64,000 bases of DNA from Aquatica leii (Eukaryota > Arthropoda > Insecta > Coleoptera > Lampyridae), in NCBI GenBank assembly GCA_035610365.1, contig CM069432.1, positions 23,870,354 to 23,934,353 on the forward strand. Reading direction: 5' to 3'. The position numbers were made by a program, and so were the translations under genes. Below the pieces are notes generated by a model. The model did not search any database. It saw only the letters and a list, made by a program, of their open reading frames with translations, and was not told where the DNA came from. This document shows positions 21,050-29,926 of this stretch, piece by piece. How positions within the stretch are numbered: the stretch's first letter is position 1; every line of letters starts with the position of its first letter.

Positions 21050-21945
21050 ATATTGTGTTCATGATTGGTTTATTACTATGTTTATAGTTATTTTCATACT
21101 CCTTTTCAGGATTTTTTTTGTTTATGACATCATCGTAATTTCTTTGAATTTGTCTGTTATCATGTGATCTATGATTTTGACAGTGGTAATATTTCTTTCT
21201 TGTCTGTTGTAGTTACCTTGATGGTTATTTTGGTACCAGTTAGTCTGGTAATCAGAATTTCTGTTTCGTGTTTTATTTTCTCGCTCTTGTTTCATATCTA
21301 TCTCTTCATATATTTGTTTGTAACCACTCTCATACTGATTAGACCTGTAGATAAAATTCTTTGTACAGTTATCATTGTTTACCGTCGTGTCATAAGTTCT
21401 TACAATTTCTGAAAAATTTTAAAAAAATTTTATATTTTGAACTGCTACTGCTCTAGTAATTTCACTTTCTAAATATCTTGATAAGTGTTGTACAAACTCT
21501 TCTTCCGTTAATTTTGAAGTTAAATAATGTGCTTTGTTTATATCTATTCGTTATATACAGTTTCCTATTCATTCCTCTATGATCGTACTTTCCACATGTT
21601 AATTCTGTTCAAACTTGAGCTTGATGTGAATTACTTCAAAATTGCTCCTCAAATGTAAAATATTTGTTTTTTTTATTATAGTATGCCATATGTCAGCATT
21701 TCCACGTAGCGTCATGTTAATAACTTGTAATTTTTGATTTTCGTTAGAAATTGATTGCATAACATTTTCTAGTTTATTCAAAAAGATCATTGGTAATTCT
21801 TTTTTTTCCTTTCAAAATGTGGCAAAACATCTAATATTTGATAATTGGTATTATACTTTTTATATCTTTCTCTAATTCAACTTTGTTTTGAACTTGGATG
21901 TTTTAAAATTCACTTCTCAAATTTTCTAATAATATTTTTGTTTCT
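21050..21945 (-). pseudogene. gypsy-A gag, C-terminal and middle parts
   Basis: The recognisable portion reads MQSISNENQKLQVINMTLRG, NADIWHTIIKK and IHIKLKFEQ (21599-21790), with upstream ERYKKYNTNYQILDVLPHF in another frame up to about 21945. Left of it (21050-21600) is an Asn/Gln/Arg-rich tail with ESGYKQIYEEIDM and NNDNCTKNFIYR. This resembles the capsid-to-tail region of insect gypsy gags. It is interrupted at 21945 by the BEL element, beyond which gag resumes at 25776. Confidence 0.55.
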
Positions 21946-21949
21946 CTCA

Positions 21950-23150
21950 GTATCAGGTATCGGTCAAACTTATACTAAAATAAATTCAAAATGTAATGTT
22001 AAATTTCGATCAAAAAATAATAATTACACTGATACTATATCTTGCTTATTAATACCCGAAATTAGTAGCCATGTTCCTTCATCCTTTATTGATGTTTCTC
22101 GGTTGGACATTTCTTCATCTATTGAATTAGCTGACCCTCTCTTTAATAAACCACATAAAATAGACATTCTCTTAAGAGCTGAATGTTTTTGGCAACTCAT
22201 ATCAATAAAGCAAATTAAACCAGGGCCTAATCTCCCCATGCTACAAAAAACCAAACTTGGCTGGGTAGTTTCTGGTCCAATGGCTACCAGTCCTCTAAAA
22301 AACTCAATATCAGCGGTTTCAACACTTAACGCCATTCAAAGCACGCTTTCTAAATTTTGAGAAATTGAAGAATGTCCGGAAATAAAGGAATTATCTCCTG
22401 ATGAAATTGCTTGCAAAACTCATTACGCTACTACTATAAATCGAAATAAAGACGGTAGATTTATAGTATCAATTCCCTTGCGTTCTTCTATTAATGAATT
22501 AGGAAACTCCAAGCATATTGCCATCAAACGTTTCCGTTCTCTTCAAAGAAAGTTCAGTGTTGATCCTGATTTTCATAATATGTATTCCAGTTTTATGCTG
22601 GAATACGAAACACTTGGACATATGCAAAGATTGTTGCATTGTATCCTCTGGTCCCCGTCAAATTCTTCTGAACCTTTAACATATATATTAAATACTGTGA
22701 CATATGGAACTTCTTCTGCGTCTTTTTTAGCCACTCGTTGCTTGAAACAGCTTGCGATATATAACTTTAAAACATTTCCTAAAGCTTCCTTAATTATTAA
22801 TAATGACTTTTATGTCGATGATTTGCTCACTGGAGCTGATAGTGTTGATGAGGCTATAACTCTTTGTGCTGAAATAGTTGAAATTCTAAACCAAGGCTGT
22901 TTTTCTTTAAGAAAATGGATTTCTAATGACACACGTGTATTAGATAATATTTCTTCATCAGAAGATCATCCCACAGAATTAAAGATCGGTAATGATAACT
23001 GCAAAACCCTCGGCATATCATGGTCTGCAAGTTCTGATTCGTTATTATTTAAAATATCTTTAAACGAAGCACCCAAGTCAGTCACCAAGCGGTCAATTCT
23101 TTCCATTACTGCTCAGATATTCGACCCACCAGGTTTACTTGGACCTTGAA
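21950..23150 (+). pseudogene. BEL protease (A17 end) and reverse transcriptase with motif A deleted
   Basis: The protease part reads VSRLDISSSIELADP, KIDILLRAECFW and LQKTKLGWVVSGP. After a stop near 22360 the RT opens in DGRFIVSIPLRSS, FRSLQRKFSVDPDFHNMYSS and YETLGHMQ. Here about 100 residues that should carry motif A and its Asp are missing (junction about 22626-22650), and the reading resumes at LNTVTYGTSSASFLATRCL. Motif C NNDFYVDDLLTGAD is intact, followed by LRKWISNDTR and SITAQIFDPPGLLGP. Without motif A the enzyme cannot work. Confidence 0.85.
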
Positions 23151-24190
23151 CTGTGATCTGAAAAATGATTTTGAAAAAACTTTGGTTAGAAAAAATATTT
23201 TGGGACGAGTCTGTTCTGAGTGGTCCAATTTTGTACATCAATTACATATTTTAAATGATCTCGCCATTCCACGCCGTATAGTATGTGATGCACCTAAGAG
23301 AATAGAATTGCATGGATTCTTAGATTCTTCCGAAATGGCCTATGGTGCATGTGTATACTTACGAAGCATTGGAACTGACGACAATGTTTCTGTTTGTTTA
23401 ATAACGTCAAAATCTAGAGTTACCCCTTTAAAGTTTCAAAGTATTGCTCGTCTTGAACTTTGCAGTGCAGTACTGTTAGTCAAACTAGTTCGAACAATTC
23501 AACTTTCATTACGTTTAAAAATTGACGCAATTTTCTTATGGACGGATTCTACCATCGTTTGGATACACACTTTAACTCATACCTTAAAAACATTTGTAGC
23601 TAATCGAGTGCAGACCATTTTAGATGATTCATGCTTGCATGATTGGCAACATGTTCCTTCTAAAGACAATCCAGCAGATGTTATATCTCGTGGCATATCC
23701 CAGACTAATTTAAAATCTTGCTCGCTTTGGTGGCAAGGTTCTTATTGGTTACACACCTCTTCTGATTTGAATCATAAAACCCATCAGCTTACTGGTGACA
23801 TTATTGAACTGAAACCAATCAAAACCATTCTTAAAGCCATCAATCTACCTCCAATTATTTTAATTGATAGATTTCGTAATTACTTGTGGCTAAAGCGTGC
23901 AGTGGCTTATGCTCTTCTTTTTATAAAGAGTTGCAAATTATCTGCAGAAAATCGCACCTTCGGTGCGCTAACGCCTCTTGAATTAAAGGCCGCATTTATA
24001 TGCCTAATAAAACATATTCAAGGAATAGAATTTACTAGTGACATTAGTCTTCTTTTAATTTCTAAATCTTTTAAGAGTGATAGCAAAATAGCTACTTTGA
24101 ATCCATTTGTTGATACTGAAGGCATGCTCCGATTTACCATACAGTCGAAAACACCCCATACTGCTTCCTTCTCATCATCACTTTACTAGA
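23151..24190 (+). pseudogene. BEL RNase H and linker
   Basis: The open frame starts beyond a stop at the end of the RT. ELHGFLDSSEMAYGACVYLR is the first RNase H strand with its Asp; ARLELCSAVLLVKLV carries the Glu, and LWTDSTIVWIH the second Asp. Then NRVQTILDD, WQHVPSKDNPADVISRG and LWWQG follow, all typical of BEL/Pao. The frame is long (347 codons) and well preserved, ending at 24189, where the integrase begins in an overlapping frame. Confidence 0.85.
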
Positions 24191-25247
24191 ATATTATTTC
24201 GGTATGAACATCTAAAATCACACCATGCTGGTCCTCAGCAATTATTGTATATCGTTAAAGAAAGATTCTGGCCTATTTCAAGCAAGAATACAGCTAAACA
24301 AACAGTTCGCAATTGCGTACGATGTTACAAAGCAAATCCAAAACCATTCTCACCTCTAATGGGCAACCTGCCTAAGGAACGGCTTACACCTACTTATCCC
24401 TTTCATGTGTCTGGCATTGACTATGCTGGTACTTTTATTATAAAGGACAGAAAGGGTCGTGGTGCCAAATTTTCCAAGTGCTATGTTTCATTGTTCATTT
24501 TTTTTGTTACGAAAGCTGTGCACCTTGAACTGGTGACAGATTTAACCACCGATGCCTTTATAGCATCTCTAAAACGATTCATCGCACGTCGTGGAAAGCC
24601 TTTAGAATTGCACTCTGACAACGCAACCAATTTCATAGGTGCCAAAAATGTTTTGCACGAGCTTTATAGTTTTATTAAAAATAATTTGAATACCATTTCT
24701 GACTTTGCCAGCAATGAAGGAATCTCTTGGAAGTTCATACTACCTCGTTCTCCTCACTTCGGTGGAATCTGGGAGGCAAGTATTAAAAAAACAAAATTTC
24801 ACCTAAAGGGGGTCTTAGGGTGTGCTTATTTAACATACGAGGAATTTCATACATTACTTACGCAAATTGAAGCCTTATTAAATTCTCGACCATTGAGTCC
24901 AATATCCTATGATCCAAACGACCTACAGCCCTTAACTTATCTTAACTTCTATTGCCGAACCAGAGTTGGGTCATCTTCCAGAAAACAGATTAAATCGCTA
25001 CGAATATGTTCAACGTCTTCGCTTAAACTTTTGGAATAGATGGCACAAGGAATATCTCTGGCAGCTTCAAAATCGTCCTAAGAAAATAAACAACACTATA
25101 GAAGCTGAAGAAGGTGCCTTAGTTTTGGTTATGGACGACATCAGCATCTACCAGGGCGGCGATAAGCAAGGACGTGTAGCTTCCGTGAAGGTTGTAAATG
25201 GAGTGATAAAACGTGCTATTAAAAAACTGTGTCCGCTAAGTGTGTAA
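24107..25247 (+). pseudogene. BEL integrase and C-terminal domain, frameshifted
   Basis: The integrase zinc region has HHAGPQQLLYIVKERFW and NCVRCYKANP. The core shows HVSGIDYAGTFIIK (first Asp), LHSDNATNFIGAKN (second Asp) and FGGIWEASIKKTKFH (Glu), so the D,D,E triad is intact. ALLNSRPLSPIS follows. A frameshift near 24960-25030 leads into the C-terminal domain: RWHKEYLWQLQNR, EGALVLVMDD and GRVASVKVVNG. Apart from that shift this is one of the best preserved domains in the stack. Confidence 0.85.
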
Positions 25248-25616
25248 ACAAACCTCTAGAATTTATCAATTATTTAACAACGTTATGGACACTAATATTT
25301 ATTAGAATTATATTCGTTTATCAGAATATTTACAATTTTCCTTATGTTTATGTTTTGCTCTGTGGTTATGCTTGAGTTCGCCATTTTACTTATTTATGTT
25401 ATTGTACATTATCTCCGGCTATTGTTAAGTTTACAATTTGAATTTGATTTTTTTGCGTTTATCGCCATCTTACGTTTACTTTTTCTATTATTTCAACTTG
25501 TTTATTTTATAATTTGAAATGAAATGAACACCTACTGTATGTAGAATGGAAATTCACTTAATTTTTTAATTTAAATTGTATTTGTAATACTATTTTAGGG
25601 TTTGAAGCTCTTAGCC

Positions 25617-25735
25617 TTCAAGGTGGGGTGCATGTTTAGTTTATTTGTGATGATATATTTTAGTTTATGCGCCTGTAGTTTCTCCACCAAAATTGCGCGA
25701 CTTAGGAGTTTGCGCCAATTTCAAAAGGTAAAGGT
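25617..25735 (+). repeat. BEL polypurine tract and partial 3' LTR
   Basis: The sequence AAGGTGGGG precedes TGCATGTTTAG, the usual polypurine tract to LTR junction. Only about 100 bases of LTR remain before gypsy-A gag resumes. No second LTR is available for comparison, so the right end is approximate. Confidence 0.6.
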
Positions 25736-25775
25736 AAAATCATAAAGTAAAATCTAACGACAGATATGTAACGAA

Positions 25776-25994
25776 TCATGTTATAATCAACATTAAAAAT
25801 GTATCAAAATCTATAAAATACTGTCCACTTATTTCGACAGCTGCACTGTCCTCACCTTTTGTAAATTTAAACTTTATTTCTTGTAATTTATTTTCTAAAC
25901 CCATTTTTCTTAAGTTATTTGTATTCTCCAAATTTTCAAAATTTGTGTCTATACTTTCAAATTTCTTTTCCATATTTTCAAATTTTTTATTCAT
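25776..25994 (-). pseudogene. gypsy-A gag N-terminus, coiled coil
   Basis: The frame opens MNKKFENMEKKFESIDTNFE, a heptad-like coiled coil, as at the N-terminus of many insect gypsy gags. It is followed by KMGLENKLQEIKFKF. It lies about 230 bases inside the primer site of the 5' LTR and is cut leftward by the BEL insertion. Confidence 0.55.
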
Positions 25995-26227
25995 AATCTG
26001 TAATACTCTATATATATTAAACTTTTTATACCTCCTTCTTCTTCACTTGTCACTTTTGCTTGATTTCTTGTGCTTTTTTTCGCCATTGTTGTAACATTTT
26101 CTTTATTATTAATTTTAGTACAGCAACACAATCAAACTTGGAAACAAAAACAAATATTAAACAAAGTATCCCCGTTTCATAAAAATCTACCAAATCTATA
26201 ACAGATATTTAGAAAAATTTATAAATC

Positions 26228-26461
26228 GCTCCACGTTGGGCGCCAATGTTTTATGATACACACGGATATAATCAAAACTTAATTTAATGTTTTTTTCAAA
26301 ATTATTAGGATTTATAAATGTACATCGACTAGTCAGAATTGTTCATCATAATTTTTGTTAAATAGTCCAAAAAATTAATTATTTGTCATCTTCGTAAAAA
26401 TCGAATTATCCCAAATCTCAACAAGTTCTACAGCTTTTCACTAATATATTCCAATAAAACA
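26228..26461 (-). repeat. gypsy-A 5' LTR (26247-26461) and tRNA-Lys primer site (26228-26245)
   Basis: On the minus strand the LTR runs TGTTTTATTGG ... ATCATAAAACA (TG...CA, 215 bp). One base further in is TGGCGCCCAACGTGGAGC, complementary to the 3' end of insect tRNA-Lys(CUU) (...GCCCCACGTTGGGCGCCA) with one mismatch. The LTR resembles 13094-13339. Confidence 0.8.
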
Positions 26462-28046
26462 ACTTATTACAATCAGAAAACAAAGTACCATAAACATATT
26501 GTTATCATATTCTTATTTTTTCTCTATATTTTACAACATTGATACAAACAACAATGTAGGGAATCATAACAATACTTTATATAAAAGTTATTATTGAAAA
26601 GTTTTATATAGGTTTGCTTTCTCCTAAATAACTTTGTACTACAAAAGAATTTAATAAGTCTATAAAAACAAAATTTAATATATTTTATAATCAAAGATAC
26701 TACCAATAAACCTTACAGGTGATTACAAGAATAAACTAATAACTGCTTGCGTTTACAAGTGGATTAAGCCTTAAAGGGGAGATGAACCGTTATTGGTAAC
26801 AGGACTAATACGTGGCGCGTGCCCAACCCCGTCGTTTTGCAATATGCAGTTGTTCCAGATTTATCGACGTCGTCGCGAACACTCAATTAAATCTAGAATT
26901 TCATATTAAACTTCTGAACGCGTTTAAATAGTTCTAACCTCATCGCCGGAAAACGCTTTTTGTCATATTAAAGAGAACGCCAAAAGAAAAAGAATGACGA
27001 ACTGAAAATGTCCTGAAAAGAAAAATCTATTTTCAGAGTAGTAAATCCAAGCAGGCTCTGACAGTAACACGTGTCGGTCACGTGTCGTAGCGTCGTTTAC
27101 TTTGATAGAAACAATCAAGTTGGTAGCAACGCACTTAACCTACAGGTGATTTTATTTTTAGCGACGTTTGCATGTACCGTTGACACAAAGGGAATAAGCA
27201 AATATTACATTTAAGTAATGCACCTTAATGTAATCTGACAGGCAGGTATTTATATTAAGCCCTCAAAACTAATATGCGAAATAAAGTGAGAAGGTTGAAA
27301 AATTTAATAATGTCCTAAATGCAACTACTTGTATTACGAATTATAAATAACCTTTAGGATGTCCCGTGAGATCCCTTGATCCTACTCCCCTATGCTGGAA
27401 TAAAATAAACCATCGTAGGAACAGAAGCGCGCAAGAAGCATCAAAATGGCCTTTTTTTCTCTACGCAATCAAAGTTGAGCTCGAATGTAACCCTCTGTAA
27501 TCTTAATATTTCATGTTTGGATCAACACGACGTTTTCATAGTGGTACTTAAAATATCGTCGAAATTATAAAACTCATTTTCTTTCAGCTTCATGTACATG
27601 CGACTTTATACAAAACATTTGTAATTACTTCCAAAGAGGAATGCAACAACAGAAAACTATTTGATAGACACATGCACACTTTTGTAATTTAATTTCGGAG
27701 TAGGTGGGATGCGCCTGTCGTTGGCATTCGTTGAACGACAGGTTCAATTTTCAGTTGCACTACAAAATAAAAGTTTTTTCCTTCACGGCTAATTACTCCT
27801 CCCCGTGTACACGAGTGCATAGCGTCAGATTAGAATTGTTCCGAATTATACACCAAAAAAGGTGGAAAATCGGGGAACGAGCTTTTTCCGGAATTTTCGT
27901 CGAAATCGTTGTCGGTGCAACGTTGTTTCAGTAAGGGTTGATTCAGTAGGAAAGGATGTGGAGCAGAATCGCGCCGCCGTCATGCCAGGAAATCAAGACT
28001 AATGCGGACATGAAACTGCACTCGCTTGCTTCCCTAGGGATACAAA
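26462..28046. other. Non-repetitive interval, candidate host sequence (possible promoter or 5' UTR)
   Basis: No transposon family is recognised for about 1.6 kb, in contrast to the rest of the window. The right half is richer in CpG and GC (for example GAATCGCGCCGCCGTC at 27967-27982). TCAGT initiator-like motifs occur at 27751, 27928 and 27943. The open frame at 27704-27934 lacks an ATG. It ends at the candidate first exon at 28047. Host origin is inferred from the absence of repeats, not proven. Confidence 0.35.
27068..27084. promoter_or_regulatory. Paired canonical E-boxes, one helical turn apart
   Basis: CACGTGTCG occurs twice in tandem (27068 and 27079), giving two CACGTG hexamers 11 bases apart on the same helix face. 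Such sites bind bHLH factors of the Myc/Max, USF or CLOCK type. They lie about 970 bases upstream of the candidate ATG. Binding is not shown by the sequence. Confidence 0.35.
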
Positions 28047-28066
28047 ATGGCGGATAAAACAAGCTA
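28047..28066 (+). other. Possible first coding exon with strong splice donor
   Basis: ATG at 28047 sits in CAAAATGGC, an excellent insect start context. It is followed by six codons (M-A-D-K-T-S) and TA, then GTGAGT at 28067-28072, a strong 5' splice site. Without splicing the frame hits TAG immediately, so a coding reading requires splicing there, giving a phase-2 donor. The AT-rich DNA to the right would be intron. No downstream exon was identified, so the gene, if real, is unnamed. Confidence 0.3.
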
Positions 28067-28072
28067 GTGAGT

Positions 28073-28779
28073 TTGTTTATCTCTTTTCTTCTTTCGCATT
28101 ATAATTCAACTTTGAAATGTAAGTTTAAATACTTTTTAAGTTTTGATTCATCTACTTTTAAAAAACAAATAAGTAATTTGAAAAATTTACTTAGAAAAAG
28201 GTCGCTACTTTTTATTTACGTTTGAAATTAAAAACATATAATTTAATTAATTAAAAAAATAAGATACTAATTATTTAAAATTTGATTTAGCTTTGACATA
28301 GACGTTTCGTACACATTACTACATTACGGGTTTTTTAATATTTCTATGCAGTTAGATTTAGCCTAAAAATTTTGATTTACATCGTCCAAATATTAGTAAA
28401 CAAACCTAGTAAAAAGTAATAATAATTACGAGCGCCGCAACTATGCGAGAAATAGATAATTATCTTTACAAAATTTAATTTTGTGAAATTTATCGTATGA
28501 CTAAAATAAGAATTGATTATTCGTCATTAAAACTTAAATTTTCAATATCTGTCATTATATTTTCTGTAGGTCTTTTCGTTAATTTGTCATAACGCGTGAA
28601 AATTGAACATTTATAAGTAACACACTATTAACTTCATGATACGCGACACTTTAAACCTTTATAATAATTTTTAAATAGTTTTTAATAGTAATTTACGTAA
28701 CAAGAGTCAAAAGTAAGACATAGCATGACGAGTTAATACGACGCGAAGCCGAGCGTTGTATGTGAGCGAGTTATGCTGA
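28073..28779. other. AT-rich interval, possible intron
   Basis: No coding sequence or repeat recognised. If the exon at 28047 is real, this is the start of its first intron, later invaded by the PLE and LINE. Confidence 0.3.
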
Positions 28780-29454
28780 TACTTTCAACGAGCATAAGAC
28801 ACAACGCCGACCGCAAATATGGAAGGGACACAATGCCGACCGCGGACACAACGTCGACCGCTAGTTTTAGACACAACGCCAACCGTGTTCACAGTACCAA
28901 CCTTGTCTGTGGCGCCTAAGACAACTCCGATAGAAGATATAGTATGTGAAGTAGAAGCTGCAATACGCACTCTACCTAAGGAGATCTCTAAAACTATTCA
29001 GCTAAGCTAAGCGGTTACGTGAGAACAAGGACATTTTAGTATTGAGAGCAGATAAAGGAAACGCTACAGTCGTTATGAACATACAAGATTACAACGACCA
29101 AATGACGAACTTACACTCAGAAGATTGCACTAAGGTAAACTCCGCTATCAAAAACTCCAGTACTATAGACATTAACAAGAAACAAACTTTGATTGTCAAA
29201 AATCCAGTTATGCCACAAATCTACGGTCTTTCCAAGATACACAAAGAAGGAGCCCCCCTTCGACGAATATTGAGCACCATCAATTCACCAACCCAATCGT
29301 TAGCACGTTATCTAGCTGCAAAACTCTTGCCGTTGACAGGAAATACAGAAACTAACATTAAAGATTCTACAGACTTTCTAGAGAAAATTAAGAACTTCGT
29401 ATAAGTTGACCCGGTCGACGAAGTGTTGTTTTTGCTCAAGGAAAGAATTACTGA
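28780..29454 (+). pseudogene. Penelope-like element ORF, N-terminal part, interrupted by LINE
   Basis: The N-terminal extension (28819-29010) repeats the DTTPTV motif, encoded by four copies of a 17-base unit. Then comes the PLE RT entry: RADKGNATVVMNIQDYNDQM, MPQIYGLSKIHKEGAPLRR, ILSTINSPTQSLARYLAAKL and LTGNTETNIKDSTDFLEKI. The next block (SFDVxSLFTNVP in the family) is missing, leaving a stop and DEVLFLLKERI, so the palm motif A is deleted. At about 29455 the tail of R1-like copy B begins. The rest of RT and the GIY-YIG domain are absent. Confidence 0.8.
28798..28886 (+). repeat. Four imperfect copies of a 17-base unit
   Basis: GACACAACGCCGACCGC starts at 28798, and variants start at 28827, 28845 and 28870. 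Two copies are adjacent and the others separated by 12 and 8 bases. In the PLE frame the unit encodes DTTPTV-like peptides. Confidence 0.75.
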
Positions 29455-29926
29455 AGAGGAGGAGGAGGAAGAGGAGGATGTGAACCCACCAAACCACCCA
29501 AACTTGCTTGGTACAAGTTTGCCACAGAAGGATAGGTGAGAGTAGGAAATGTTTCATTTAAAGGAAAGTCTAGTTAGACTTAGTCGGATGGGCTAGGTAT
29601 TGGGACGTGCTTTGAGAGCACGCGGTTCAGCGAGGCACCTGCCTTACGGCTTATCCTCGCTTCTAAGACATAAACCAAGTAGATAGGAAAAGGAACTTAA
29701 GCAGTTGTAGAGCAAACTAAGAAAGGGAGAGTTAGTAAAGTAGCTACAGCAAAAAAGAAACAAAAAAGGTGATTTAAATAAAATATAATAAAATAAATGA
29801 CTCTAAAATAAATTACATGCTGTTAATAAATTAAAAACTAAATACCTACGTTGCCGTAGCGTACTTATGAGAAATAAATAAACAAAACCATGCAAAATTC
29901 GTTAGAAAATATGTAAAACGTTATTC

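Larger units (their letters stand above)
21946..25735 (+). mobile_element. BEL/Pao retrotransposon, 5'-truncated, inserted in gypsy-A gag
   Basis: It begins within the A17-type protease region, continues through RT, RNase H, integrase and the C-terminal domain common to BEL elements, and ends in a polypurine tract AAGGTGGGG followed by an LTR start TGCATGTTTAG at about 25628. No 5' LTR or gag is present. gypsy-A gag occurs on both sides, so the BEL copy is the younger of the two. Confidence 0.85.
18472..26461 (-). mobile_element. Ty3/gypsy retrotransposon gypsy-A, shattered by later insertions
   Basis: The 5' LTR is at 26247-26461 with a tRNA-Lys(CUU)-type primer site at 26228-26245. Continuing left: gag start (25776-25994), gag remainder (21050-21945), protease (19480-19839) and RT up to motif A (18472-18960). 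These are separated by a BEL element (+), a BEL fragment (-), a hAT MITE and, at the left, gypsy-2. The pol beyond motif A is not found left of gypsy-2, although a related LTR sits at 13094-13339. Confidence 0.75.

Noticed and set aside
27704..27934. 76-codon frame in the candidate host region
   Set aside because: Starts at GTG with no ATG, and no homology; more likely 5' UTR or non-coding.
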